The notes under the pieces were generated by a model that was given only the letters and a program-made list of their open reading frames with translations, made no database searches and was not told the origin of the DNA. Positions 20,135 to 27,765 of a stretch of DNA of 27,765 bases are shown here, piece by piece. The stretch is from a virus, in IMG/VR virus record IMGVR_UViG_3300025131_000319, positions 1-27,765 of that record; one strand, written 5' to 3'. The stretch's first letter is position 1. The number at the start of each line of letters is the position of its first letter. A program made the position numbers and the translations under genes.

Positions 20135-20440
20135 ATGGCTGCGGGAGATGTCACAATTGATACCGTCCATTCTGCGGGAGACTACTCTGTTGTAGTAGGC
20201 ACCGTAGAGGTGGATGTAACAGACCGAAACTTTGCCATTGGTCCGACGTCGTCGACGCTTTTGTATTTCAATACGATGGTGGCAGACAATTCGGCGTCTG
20301 ATGATGCTGAAGATGCTGCTCTGCCCGCCGCGCAGTTGAATATGAATGTGGCGAACACGGCGACCAATGGGACAGTCAGTATCGAAGCCACAGCCGCTCA
20401 CACTTGGCGGTTTGAAGCCGGAATTATCGGGATTATTTAA
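20135..20440 (+). CDS. Small beta-rich structural protein (101 aa)
   Basis: The ATG follows GAGAGGGG at ~6 bases and comes 14 bases after the capsid stop. The protein starts MAAGDVTIDTVHSAGDYSVV and alternates short polar and hydrophobic segments typical of beta strands, ending TWRFEAGIIGII. It has no catalytic residues. Its position directly after the capsid gene suggests a head-completion or decoration protein; this is inference. Confidence 0.65.
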   Translation: MAAGDVTIDTVHSAGDYSVVVGTVEVDVTDRNFAIGPTSSTLLYFNTMVADNSASDDAEDAALPAAQLNMNVANTATNGTVSIEATAAHTWRFEAGIIGII

Positions 20441-20449
20441 GGAGATATA

Positions 20450-20902
20450 ATGCAGATTCCCAAGCTGACACGCGGTGTGGCCGAAAAGGTCTACATCGTA
20501 GTCGAGAACAATGAAGGGGCTGAACTACTTCCGGGCGTCGTTACCGAATGGACAGCGACTGCTACGGTGGCAGATCAGGGCCGCCTTGTTGAGAAGGTGG
20601 ATATTATCGTTAATGCAACCACAGGACTCGCGGCTGGTGTCGCGGGGGTGGTGGATTCAACGATTGCAACAGGTGACACCGGACGTCTTCAGGTCTACGG
20701 GCCTGCTGAGGTTCGATGCTCAACGACAATTGCCGTTGGACGCCTTGCAGTGGCCACTTCTGCCGGTGTTGCACCGACAGCCGTGGTTACTTCTGACGTT
20801 CAGACGACTACAACAACTGCAATGTATGCTCGCGCAGGCGTTGGTGTGTGTCTTGAAGACACCTCTGCCACGCAGGCTTGTATTCAGTTGGACATTCTGT
20901 AA
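20450..20902 (+). CDS. Capsid decoration-like protein (150 aa)
   Basis: The ATG follows a strong AAGGAG at 5 bases. It has alternating strands, with the pattern DTGRLQVYGPAEVRCS, then TIAVGRLAVATSAGVAP and GVGVCLEDTSATQACIQLDI. The alternation of 'G.L..V.GPA.V' and a closing 'G...E....A.I..D' resembles small DUF2190-type decoration proteins that stabilise heads. This is a family-level guess. It is the last head gene before the strong terminator at 20913-20949. Confidence 0.65.
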   Translation: MQIPKLTRGVAEKVYIVVENNEGAELLPGVVTEWTATATVADQGRLVEKVDIIVNATTGLAAGVAGVVDSTIATGDTGRLQVYGPAEVRCSTTIAVGRLAVATSAGVAPTAVVTSDVQTTTTTAMYARAGVGVCLEDTSATQACIQLDIL

Positions 20903-20912
20903 ACACCAATTG

Positions 20913-20949
20913 GCGGGATGGGGGCAGCGCACTCCCATCCCGCTTTTTT
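20913..20949 (+). terminator. Strong intrinsic terminator after the head genes
   Basis: GCGGGATGGG (20913-20922) pairs perfectly with CCCATCCCGC (20934-20943), and two more pairs (one G-U) close the loop. TTTTTT follows (20944-20949). It lies 10 bases after the decoration gene stop, so the cassette from 20967 would be expressed by read-through or its own promoter. Confidence 0.85.
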
Positions 20950-20966
20950 ATAACCGGGAGACAATA

Positions 20967-21881
20967 ATGAGCGAAGATAGCTGGGATATCCCAGACAATG
21001 TAAAGGTGTTGGTTGCAACGCCGAATTACACAAACTTGTTCGATTCATCCACTCATGTGAATCATATTGAGTGTGCTACCCAATGGACCAAATGGGGGAT
21101 TGATTTTAATTGGACTGTTGTTGGCCGAACGTTTGTTCATTTTGCCAGAACGCAGATGTGTCAGGCTGCTGTTGATGGAGACTTTACTCACATCTTCTGG
21201 GTTGATGATGACGCCATTATTCAGCCCAACTTTCTTCCTCGCTTTCTATCCCATCGAAAAGATGTCGTGATCGCCCCGTATCCCATGCGAAAGATGCCTC
21301 ACGAAATTGGCGTCTTGTATTCCAAGACAGGTAATTTCCATGATCATGCGTCCTATAAGAATATGGAGCTTGATGAGCTTGATCAGGGTCTGATTCAGGT
21401 GGATGGCGGTGGGACGCATTGTATGCTGATGTCCACAGAGACTTTGTTGCGTGCAGGTGAAGGCACTGATGAAATGTCAGTGCCCGCAGAGCTTACTGCG
21501 GCGTTTGAGAATCTCACGGACGAGCAGCGTCTATTGGCAAAGCAGTTTATAGGTGAGCCTATGGAAGGACTGCGATCTTTTGCTGACGAGGATACAGGAG
21601 GCAATATGTCCTATTTCGTCATGCCAAAATCGGGAACTGAGGATATGTATTGGTGTTATCGAGCCAAGCGTAAAGGCATTGAGGTTTGGTGTGACACGGA
21701 TGTCTTCGCCGACCACCTTGGGTTTACTCCCACCGTTACCAGAGGCTGGTGTGAACATGCAAAGCAAGCTATGGCTGATAACAATCTTCAGAGCACACAA
21801 CGACTGACTATTATTCCGGGCGACTCTGACTCACGCGATCATCATGGTATCGTTCGTGACAAGACGTCGAATCTTATTTAA
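20967..21881 (+). CDS. GT-A-type glycosyltransferase (304 aa)
   Basis: The ATG follows GGGAG at ~7 bases; the longer frame from 20511 runs through the previous gene and is not used. Residues 10-20 (DNVKVLVATPN) start a nucleotide-sugar fold. D80-D81-D82 within THIFWVDDDAIIQPNFL is the DxD metal/nucleotide motif. A C-terminal TEDMYWCYRAKRKGIEVWCD segment and ADHLGF match the acidic 'ED..W' and 'D...HLG' features of GT2-like enzymes. It likely transfers a sugar from a nucleotide donor; the acceptor (virion protein, host glycan or DNA) cannot be told. It heads the three-gene cassette to 22928. Confidence 0.8.
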   Translation: MSEDSWDIPDNVKVLVATPNYTNLFDSSTHVNHIECATQWTKWGIDFNWTVVGRTFVHFARTQMCQAAVDGDFTHIFWVDDDAIIQPNFLPRFLSHRKDVVIAPYPMRKMPHEIGVLYSKTGNFHDHASYKNMELDELDQGLIQVDGGGTHCMLMSTETLLRAGEGTDEMSVPAELTAAFENLTDEQRLLAKQFIGEPMEGLRSFADEDTGGNMSYFVMPKSGTEDMYWCYRAKRKGIEVWCDTDVFADHLGFTPTVTRGWCEHAKQAMADNNLQSTQRLTIIPGDSDSRDHHGIVRDKTSNLI

Positions 21882-22168
21882 TGGAAGGGCTGGGACCACT
21901 CAAAGGACAGGAAGAAATCAGCCTACTGCGCTGTGCTACATGCAGAAAAGGGTTTGATACCAGTCATTCTAACGGAGTTATATGTCCATCTTGTCATGGC
22001 AAGAAATGGACAAATCAGATCGGTCGTATGACGGTGCGACAAAGAATTAAGGTCTACAGAATGTCGGGGGCATGGTTTCAGCAAGATCCACCTGACAATT
22101 TTGATCGATTTGCAGTAGCGATGGAGCCGTTTATTACCGCATTAGAGAGGACAAACCGGGATGCCTGA
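21881..22168 (+). CDS. Small zinc-ribbon protein (95 aa)
   Basis: The ATG shares its first base with the previous stop (TAATG). C18-x2-C21 and C35-x2-C38 form a classic four-Cys zinc ribbon (RCATCRKGF, VICPSCHGKKW). The rest is a basic helix (MTVRQRIKVYRMSGAWFQQD) and an acidic/aromatic end. Between a glycosyltransferase and a methyltransferase it may be a binding partner. It has no enzymatic motif and its function is unknown. Confidence 0.75.
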   Translation: MEGLGPLKGQEEISLLRCATCRKGFDTSHSNGVICPSCHGKKWTNQIGRMTVRQRIKVYRMSGAWFQQDPPDNFDRFAVAMEPFITALERTNRDA

Positions 22169-22928
22169 TAACGGCGTATATACAGAAGAAGAACGTGCAT
22201 TGGTTGATGAATATGCATCTGGAGCGAATCGAGATTCAGCAGAAACAAGCAAAAATCAGAACCTTAAAGTGTGGTCCGAGGTGGAGATTGAAGAGCCTGT
22301 TGCGGAGGGAAGCAATGTCCAGATTCGATCGAAAGCAGTCGTCGGAAGAAAAGATGGAACAGGTCGAGAATGGGAGATCTGTCCCACATTCCCCGCACTT
22401 GGCGTCGACCTCCCACTTAGATTATGGTCCATCGATGAGGGGTTTGCACAGGTGCTCACAGGATTGGTGCGGGCGATCAAACCGAGGGTCTGTCTTGAGG
22501 TCGGGACGAATTACGGGAGATCGGCCAGAGCCATTAGTGAAGGGCTTGTCGCTAACGGTTATGGTAGCCTCACCACCGTGGATATGATGGATCATCAGAT
22601 ACATGAATCGGGAGCCCTTCTGGAAGATCAGAAAACGTTTGTAAATCAGGTGATTGGCAAGACTCCTGAGATTTATAAAGAATTTCCTCTTGCCGATATG
22701 AAGAACATCGATTTTGTCTTTTTAGATGGAGAGCACAAAGCTAAGGGGGTAGAAGAAGATCTTCAGTTTGTAGAAGACCACAGGGCCAGTGAATGCTTAG
22801 TATTACTTGATAACTCACGAGATCCAAACTGGCCTGAGGTAGAGGAATTCTTTGGCGGATATGGCAAATATCCACACATTTGTCTTAACACTATTTCTGG
22901 CACTCAGATGATTTGGATGAGAGATTAG
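22161..22928 (+). CDS. Class I SAM-dependent methyltransferase (255 aa)
   Basis: Residues 111-121 (CLEVGTNYGRS) are the SAM-binding motif I. LTTVD (137-141) is the acidic strand-2 end. DFVFLDGEH (184-192) and LVLLDNSRD (213-221) complete the Rossmann fold. This resembles the Methyltransf_24-type families that act on sugars or small molecules. Residues 1-85 are an N-terminal extension without a motif. It overlaps the zinc-ribbon gene by 8 bases. Together with the glycosyltransferase it suggests modification of a glycan on the virion or host surface; the substrate is inference. Confidence 0.85.
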   Translation: MPDNGVYTEEERALVDEYASGANRDSAETSKNQNLKVWSEVEIEEPVAEGSNVQIRSKAVVGRKDGTGREWEICPTFPALGVDLPLRLWSIDEGFAQVLTGLVRAIKPRVCLEVGTNYGRSARAISEGLVANGYGSLTTVDMMDHQIHESGALLEDQKTFVNQVIGKTPEIYKEFPLADMKNIDFVFLDGEHKAKGVEEDLQFVEDHRASECLVLLDNSRDPNWPEVEEFFGGYGKYPHICLNTISGTQMIWMRD

Positions 22929-23013
22929 GCCAAAAGGACGCTGGAGGCCGAAAGGGGCACAGGGGGTTTCTTCCCGGTTACCCCTAACGCCCTGACTTTT
23001 AAGGAGAAGTAAA

Positions 23014-23322
23014 ATGGCAATTGAATTTCAAGGCCCAACCGAGTTTGAATCTGGAACGGCTGATTCCGAGATCGGCACTGCCGATAAGGCGAAGTCTGTC
23101 GTTTCAATCACAGTGAACGCTGATACAGGTGCTGCTGCAACACTGACGGTTTATGATAACAATGCTGCTTCTGGCACTGTGTTGGTCATTCTTGATGCCC
23201 TTGCAGGCACTGCGAATCATTTGTTTTTCGGTGATCAAGGGGTCTATTGTGCCAACAGTGTTTACGCTGACATTGGCGGGAGCAGTGCCAACTTTACAGT
23301 AACATACCGGGAGGATAAGTAA
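23014..23322 (+). CDS. Small beta-rich structural protein (102 aa)
   Basis: The ATG follows TAAGGAG at 8 bases. The protein has a repetitive beta look (SVVSITVNADTGAAATLTVY, NNAASGTVLVILDALAG, ANFTVTYREDK) like small immunoglobulin-type or decoration proteins. No motif gives a name. Its stop overlaps the next start (TAATG). The ~85 bases before it (22929-23013) hold no gene. Confidence 0.6.
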   Translation: MAIEFQGPTEFESGTADSEIGTADKAKSVVSITVNADTGAAATLTVYDNNAASGTVLVILDALAGTANHLFFGDQGVYCANSVYADIGGSSANFTVTYREDK

Positions 23323-24098
23323 TGGCAAAAGTTAAACTGACTTTGGATAAGAATGTTCCTGAGGCCCTTCAGGAACAGGTTAATCGGGGGGAGTTGTCTC
23401 TGGCCAATGGCGTAGAGATGCCTCTGTCCGAATCAGATAAGAACAAAGTCATCTACACAAAGCTAGAGTCCCACAATCCGATGATCTCAGATTCTGATCA
23501 CGGCGAGTTGTGGACGGAGCAGGTCACGGCCAGTGCAAATTTGGCTGTGCATGGTGGGGATGGAGAAACTGGTGTCACAGAGGAAGATGGATTGATCTTG
23601 AGTTTTGAGGGCACGCCGGATGGTGAAGTTGCTATTGATCTCAGAACCAATCGTATGATGAGCGAGGACGATGCTGAGCTTGAAGAGGAGACTCTTGAGC
23701 TTACGTATCCCCGCTACACTCGATATGCGTTTCGTTTGAAGTCAGTGCAGATTACCGATGGACCTGAGCGTCGGGCAAAGCTACTGGCTACAGACGAGCA
23801 ACAGCGCAACGATTCTGAGTCGAAGATGTTCTCCAATATGGAAGCGTTTTTCCAAAAGCTCATGACTCAGATGGGGAACGCTCCAGAAAATGGGAGTTCA
23901 ATGATTGAGAATATCAATCCTCAAGATGCGCTTGATACAATTATGTCACAGATGTCGCCTGACCAGCTTCGTGCTCAGATTGAAATGCGGGAAATCGAAA
24001 AAGAGGACGAGGAGATCGACGCTGCAATCGAGGCTGGATCGACAGTCGAATTCGAGGAAGACGGGGCAGGAGTAGGCGAAGGAGAGGCTGACAAGTAA
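23322..24098 (+). CDS. Hypothetical acidic protein (258 aa)
   Basis: The ATG shares a base with the previous stop (TAATG). The N-terminal half reads as beta-rich (LTLDKNVPEALQEQVNRGEL, YTKLESHNPMI). The C-terminal part is helical, with Met/Gln-rich stretches (MSQMSPDQLRAQIEMREIEK), and the end is very acidic (EEDGAGVGEGEADK). The family is unrecognised. Its place before the adaptor suggests a virion or assembly protein. Its own stop overlaps the adaptor start (TAATG). Confidence 0.6.
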   Translation: MAKVKLTLDKNVPEALQEQVNRGELSLANGVEMPLSESDKNKVIYTKLESHNPMISDSDHGELWTEQVTASANLAVHGGDGETGVTEEDGLILSFEGTPDGEVAIDLRTNRMMSEDDAELEEETLELTYPRYTRYAFRLKSVQITDGPERRAKLLATDEQQRNDSESKMFSNMEAFFQKLMTQMGNAPENGSSMIENINPQDALDTIMSQMSPDQLRAQIEMREIEKEDEEIDAAIEAGSTVEFEEDGAGVGEGEADK

Positions 24099-25324
24099 TG
24101 ATCTACCGCGAGATTCTTGATCACGGTCTGGACCTCGGCTCTGAAGAGTCGGGGGACGACTATGAAGACATGCTAAAATTCACTGTCAACATGGTATACC
24201 GGGAAATTCTGGAGGAAACACAGGCTGATACGGAAACTCGTGAGTTTACACTGACGACCATTGCTAATGTGTCGCAGTATGGTTGCCCTCTCTATGTCCG
24301 TCGGATCTTGAATATCAATGATCCGACGGACAATAATAAGCTGGATCATATCAGTGCGTCCCAATACGACAGGTCGTTCCCTGACGCCACTTCTACAGGG
24401 GCTCCTCTGTCGTATTACGATCTGGCTATCAAGGGGGTTCAGCGTCATCCCATCGTCAATTCTGCGCTAAAGGTCGTCTCAAGCTCAACGAATGACGATG
24501 GGGCGAATTACCTGCTATATGCTCGAGGGTTTGTCTCTGATGTGCTGACGCGTGAAGAGATCACGATGGATGGCACCACCATTGTCACCAGTTCAACTAC
24601 TTTTGACGCGGGCGCTATGGAGCGGATTACCCTAAAGACGTTGAACAACAAGACGTTTTTGGGCACAGTGACGGTGAAAGATGCTACTATAACCGACGCC
24701 GTTTCGACAGCGAGCGTCACTCCCACAACCACGATTTGGGCGGGATCATCTTCGCTGTCGTCTACTGATGACATCTACAATGGCAAGACCCTCACCTTTA
24801 CTTCGGGGGCTAATAGTGGGACTTCGACTGTCATCACCGATTATGATGGATCGGATCGTAAGGTCACGGTCGAGACTGCGGTTACAGCCCCATCCAACAC
24901 TGATACCTTTACCATTGACGGATGGAACATCGCAGAAATCCCTCCTTATTATGGCTCATCTCCGTCTTATCAGTGGATCGAGTTCAACCCAATACCAAGT
25001 GATAAGCGCGACCTGACGGTTCGTTGTGAGATGGCCAAAGCTCCTTTGGTGAACGATGATGACTGGCCGGATATCCCAGAGGAATACCATGATCTGCTGG
25101 TCTGGGGCCCTGCTGCTGCTTTGATGCCTGCTGTAGGCAAGACGGCAATGGGGGATCGCTATCAGAATCGGTTTAATCGCAGGCTGAAGCGGTATATGAC
25201 AGGCCAGCAGAAGCGTCGTGGCATGATCAGAACCTTTGAAAACGTCACCAACGTATTCGTCAACAGTGGTCCTAATGGGGCTCGCTTCCCTCGTAACACC
25301 GCGACCAGTGTGGATCTACTTTAA
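24098..25324 (+). CDS. Head-tail adaptor-like protein with inserted beta domain (408 aa)
   Basis: The N-terminal ~45 residues (MIYREILDHGLDLG, then DYEDMLKFTVNMVYREILEE) are helical like adaptor proteins (P22 gp4 type). The C-terminus has DDDWPDIPEEYHDLLVWGPA, a common signature of such proteins, and a basic helix (QNRFNRRLKRYMTGQQKRRG). Between them, residues ~165-280 form a Thr/Ser-rich beta domain (WAGSSSLSSTDDIYNGKTLT then DYDGSDRKVTVETAVTA) not expected in a plain adaptor. The length of 408 aa is well above the ~166 aa of P22 gp4. Order after the head genes and before the tail hub supports the role; family is moderate. Confidence 0.75.
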   Translation: MIYREILDHGLDLGSEESGDDYEDMLKFTVNMVYREILEETQADTETREFTLTTIANVSQYGCPLYVRRILNINDPTDNNKLDHISASQYDRSFPDATSTGAPLSYYDLAIKGVQRHPIVNSALKVVSSSTNDDGANYLLYARGFVSDVLTREEITMDGTTIVTSSTTFDAGAMERITLKTLNNKTFLGTVTVKDATITDAVSTASVTPTTTIWAGSSSLSSTDDIYNGKTLTFTSGANSGTSTVITDYDGSDRKVTVETAVTAPSNTDTFTIDGWNIAEIPPYYGSSPSYQWIEFNPIPSDKRDLTVRCEMAKAPLVNDDDWPDIPEEYHDLLVWGPAAALMPAVGKTAMGDRYQNRFNRRLKRYMTGQQKRRGMIRTFENVTNVFVNSGPNGARFPRNTATSVDLL

Positions 25325-26874
25325 TGGCAGAGCCTCAGGTATCTCCTGATGTCCAGACGTCGCCGATCTTTCGGATTCGAGGGCAGCGTAGTAGGTATCG
25401 CTATCCTCACGAGAGGCTGACCCCGGAGAATCAGACTTTTGCGCGGGATTTGAACCTGTCTGAGTTCGGGACGGCTGATCGCCGTGGTGGCTATGAAAAA
25501 TGGTCAACGAGTCAGTTATCGCCGAATGAGCCAGTTACAGGGCTATTTCAGCAGACGTTTGTCACCCCTGCTGCTACTCATCAGGTCATTTGCACCAGAT
25601 CGAAAATATGGGCAGATGACGGCACAACTCGAAAAGACATCACCGGATCTGTGTCGCTGTCTGGGGGGAATGATGATCGCGTGCGCTCGGCTCACATTCT
25701 TGACCAGATGTGTATGACGAACGGGAAAGATGCACCGTTTGTATGGGCGGGAGATTACGCTGGGCCTACTACTGCGGCAGCCATGACGCTGGGCGGCACG
25801 TTCAGTGCCTGCAAGGATCTTGTGGCCTACGAAAACCTGCTTGTGGCCCTTGCCCCGACTGAGGGTGGGACGCTTAAAAATACGCGTATTCGCTGGTCTG
25901 ACATTGATACAAAACTCTTCCGACCTGACATCGAAGTTTGGCCGTCAGATAACAGCTACGAACTGGACGAGGGCTCAGAGAGCATTGTCGGTGGCGTGAA
26001 TAACTTTGGACGTCTACTGGTCTTCAAGGAAGATGGCCTGTATCCGGGCTTTTTTGAGTTCGATGTGGGCTATATCTCGTTTGAGCAGGATCAGCCGAAG
26101 CTGGGTTTCCGGCCTATTGCAAAACACTCTATCCTCGCTCACCCGCAGTTTGTCTGGTGTGTGGCCAATGATGGGGCCTATATCGTTCGGCCTGATCTGT
26201 CAGTGCAGAAAGTGACAGGTGATGTGCAGAATGAATGGTCTGATCTGAACTCAAGTCGCATTCAATACGCCGTTTCCACCTTGCGGCATAAGGATCATCA
26301 GGTCCGCACACTGCTGTCGACGGCTAATAACGATGCTGGTCATGATCTGATAATGGTTTGGGATTGGGAGACGGAAGATATTTTCTTTGAACGTCCCACC
26401 GACACCATGTCCCATCACAGCAGATTGCTCGAGAGTGAAGTAGAATACGACTTTCTCGGTGGACAGACTTCTGGCTATGTTTATAGAGGCAATAAGGGAA
26501 CGGATGATGACGGGACATCATTCGGATGGGAGCTAATTACAGCCGCAAACGACTTGGGATACCCCAATCGTGCCAAACAGATTGTATCTGTCATTGTTTG
26601 GTATAAGGCAGTGGGGGGATCGCAGACTGTAACGGCTCAGCTGGTTCGAGATCAGGGCACCAGATCCAGTCGTTCAAAGAACCTAACGTTTGGCTCAGGC
26701 ATGAGTTATAACTCTGGGCTGGCTTATAACGCGGGCCTTAGTTGGCCGGGGGGCAGTAACCGTAAGGGCCGATTCTTCGTGAATCGGACTGCGGAGAACG
26801 TTTCGTTGCATTTAACCGGGACTGACGATGTTAATCTGCACGGCTATTCAGTGGAATTCATACTACTTGAATAG
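25324..26874 (+). CDS. P22 gp10-like tail/packaged-DNA stabilisation protein (516 aa)
   Basis: This gene overlaps the adaptor by one base (TAATG). It begins MAEPQVSPDVQTSPIFRIRG and has repeated strand-rich units typical of a beta-propeller, with blocks such as TGLFQQTFVTPAATHQVICT and LLVFKEDGLYPGFFEFDVGY. A Trp-containing FVWCVANDGAYIVRPDLSVQ block follows. The C-terminus contains the repeat SYNSGLAYNAGLSW. P22 gp10 is ~470 aa and plugs the portal-adaptor channel. Position, size and strand pattern fit, but no motif proves it. Confidence 0.7.
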   Translation: MAEPQVSPDVQTSPIFRIRGQRSRYRYPHERLTPENQTFARDLNLSEFGTADRRGGYEKWSTSQLSPNEPVTGLFQQTFVTPAATHQVICTRSKIWADDGTTRKDITGSVSLSGGNDDRVRSAHILDQMCMTNGKDAPFVWAGDYAGPTTAAAMTLGGTFSACKDLVAYENLLVALAPTEGGTLKNTRIRWSDIDTKLFRPDIEVWPSDNSYELDEGSESIVGGVNNFGRLLVFKEDGLYPGFFEFDVGYISFEQDQPKLGFRPIAKHSILAHPQFVWCVANDGAYIVRPDLSVQKVTGDVQNEWSDLNSSRIQYAVSTLRHKDHQVRTLLSTANNDAGHDLIMVWDWETEDIFFERPTDTMSHHSRLLESEVEYDFLGGQTSGYVYRGNKGTDDDGTSFGWELITAANDLGYPNRAKQIVSVIVWYKAVGGSQTVTAQLVRDQGTRSSRSKNLTFGSGMSYNSGLAYNAGLSWPGGSNRKGRFFVNRTAENVSLHLTGTDDVNLHGYSVEFILLE

Positions 26875-26916
26875 ACCGTCTTCTGATGGGGCTTAAAACC
26901 AGCTTCAGGGGATATC

Positions 26917-27765
26917 ATGGCCGGACCCACGTATTCTTCACCGTCAACGCTACCGGCTGCTGGTGGCGATATTGATGCAGAACCTCTTTCCAATAGACTA
27001 TCTGGACTCCACAGCTTTCTGGATGGCGGCGGCAACCTTGATGAAACGAACGCTGACTTAGCAGGAACCGATGGGCTGGTCGGTAAATCTACCGCTCAAA
27101 CGATTACTGGTATCAAGACGTGGCAGACTACGGTTAATGCCGCTGGCAGTGTTCAAACTGTTGCCGTATTTGAGTGGGACCCCGGAGACGGGGGCAACCT
27201 AACTGACAACAGTTCGGGGGTTGCTCTTTCCTTCAAGTTGCCTGATGATGGTGATAATCAAGATGAGGTTGCCAATCTTACTGTCATGTGCGTCTCCGAT
27301 GCGGCTGGATCTGAGGAGGCCGAGTTTAGTTTCAGGCTGGTCAAGGCCGGATCACTAACTGAGATAGCAACACTGGCCCCTACAACGGGCCTGACAGTTG
27401 GCGTCGATGGCACCGGATATGACGTAAAGTTCTTTGGAGACACTTCCGGCCAGTACATGCTATGGGATCAGTCTGCGGATGAACTGGTGTTGGCTGGAGA
27501 CTCAAAGCTGAGTTTCCATGATGCCGCTGGAGGCGAGAACATCATCGCCAGTTCAGACGGACACCTTGAGATAAACGCCGGAACGACTCTGGATATAACG
27601 GCCCCTACGGTCGATCTGAATAGCGCTACTGAGTTCAACATTGATACGGCTGCTTACGACCTGAATGCGAGTGGGGCCATTACAGCCACTGGTACGACCA
27701 TTGATATAGACGGCTCCGGTGCCATGCAGATCAACAGTTCGGGTGGCGCTATCAGTGTTGCCAAC
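26917..27765 (+). CDS. Tail fibre-like protein, N-terminal part (3' end off window)
   Basis: The ATG follows AGGGG at 6 bases and the frame stays open to the window end (283 codons). It begins MAGPTYSSPSTLPAAGGDID. Later comes a block I associate with marine phage fibres (GYDVKFFGDTSGQYMLWDQS, then ELVLAGDSKLSFHDAAGGEN). Regular beta repeats follow (HLEINAGTTLDITAPTVDLN, EFNIDTAAYDLNASGAIT) that read as a beta-helix shaft. The receptor-binding end is not in the window. It follows the tail protein at 25324-26874 with a 42-base gap. Confidence 0.8.
   Translation, partial: MAGPTYSSPSTLPAAGGDIDAEPLSNRLSGLHSFLDGGGNLDETNADLAGTDGLVGKSTAQTITGIKTWQTTVNAAGSVQTVAVFEWDPGDGGNLTDNSSGVALSFKLPDDGDNQDEVANLTVMCVSDAAGSEEAEFSFRLVKAGSLTEIATLAPTTGLTVGVDGTGYDVKFFGDTSGQYMLWDQSADELVLAGDSKLSFHDAAGGENIIASSDGHLEINAGTTLDITAPTVDLNSATEFNIDTAAYDLNASGAITATGTTIDIDGSGAMQINSSGGAISVAN

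Noticed and set aside
20511-20966. Upstream extension of the glycosyltransferase frame
   Set aside because: It overlaps the decoration gene and the terminator. The ATG at 20967 has a good ribosome site and begins the recognisable enzyme.

Overview
This window is most likely a segment of a tailed bacteriophage genome, probably from an uncultivated environmental phage. The right half has the gene order of P22-like podoviruses: HTH terminase small subunit, terminase large subunit, ~700-aa portal, scaffold-like protein, HK97-fold capsid, head-tail adaptor, propeller-type tail protein, then the start of a long tail fibre. No integrase, lysis gene, DNA polymerase or RNA polymerase is visible. The host cannot be named. 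Shine-Dalgarno sites and sigma70-like promoters fit an ordinary bacterial host.

Layout. (1) 1-8558 is a leftward block of about 20 small genes. They are packed tightly, often with ATGA or TAATG overlaps, and most are unrecognised. Recognisable members are an HNH endonuclease (6222-6584), several small Cys-rich proteins, two widespread uncharacterised phage protein types (4697-5310), and a truncated protein at the left edge that resembles phage ssDNA-binding/DUF669-like proteins. Two leftward genes (2864-3382 and 7713-8558) are paralogues. One rightward gene, 566-1321, a probable DNA-binding regulator, interrupts the block. It is read divergently from a small membrane-protein gene through a compact region with two overlapping opposed promoters. 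Terminator-like hairpins at 2782-2835, 7079-7104 and 7676-7701 divide the block into transcription units.

(2) 8559-9560 is a one-kilobase gene-free region between the two blocks. It holds a long perfect hairpin, about 16 variants of a ~22-bp imperfect dyad (8680-9272), an AT-rich stretch, and a good sigma70-type promoter (TTGACA, then TATATA) just before the first rightward gene. It looks like the control centre of the phage, an origin, or both.

(3) 9561-12541 holds small rightward genes, several with zinc-ribbon Cys patterns, leading into the terminase small subunit. (4) 12522-20902 is the packaging and head module, closed by a strong intrinsic terminator at 20913-20949. (5) 20967-22928 is an inserted cassette of a GT-A glycosyltransferase, a zinc-ribbon protein and a SAM methyltransferase. 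(6) 23014-27765 holds accessory structural proteins, the adaptor, the tail hub protein and the N-terminal part of a fibre that runs off the window.

The points I would look at first are the dyad array, the divergent regulator region at 487-565, the paralogue family with SAP/HeH-like tails, and the glycosyltransferase/methyltransferase cassette inside the structural operon. All family assignments are from reading motifs and gene order; no database search was done.
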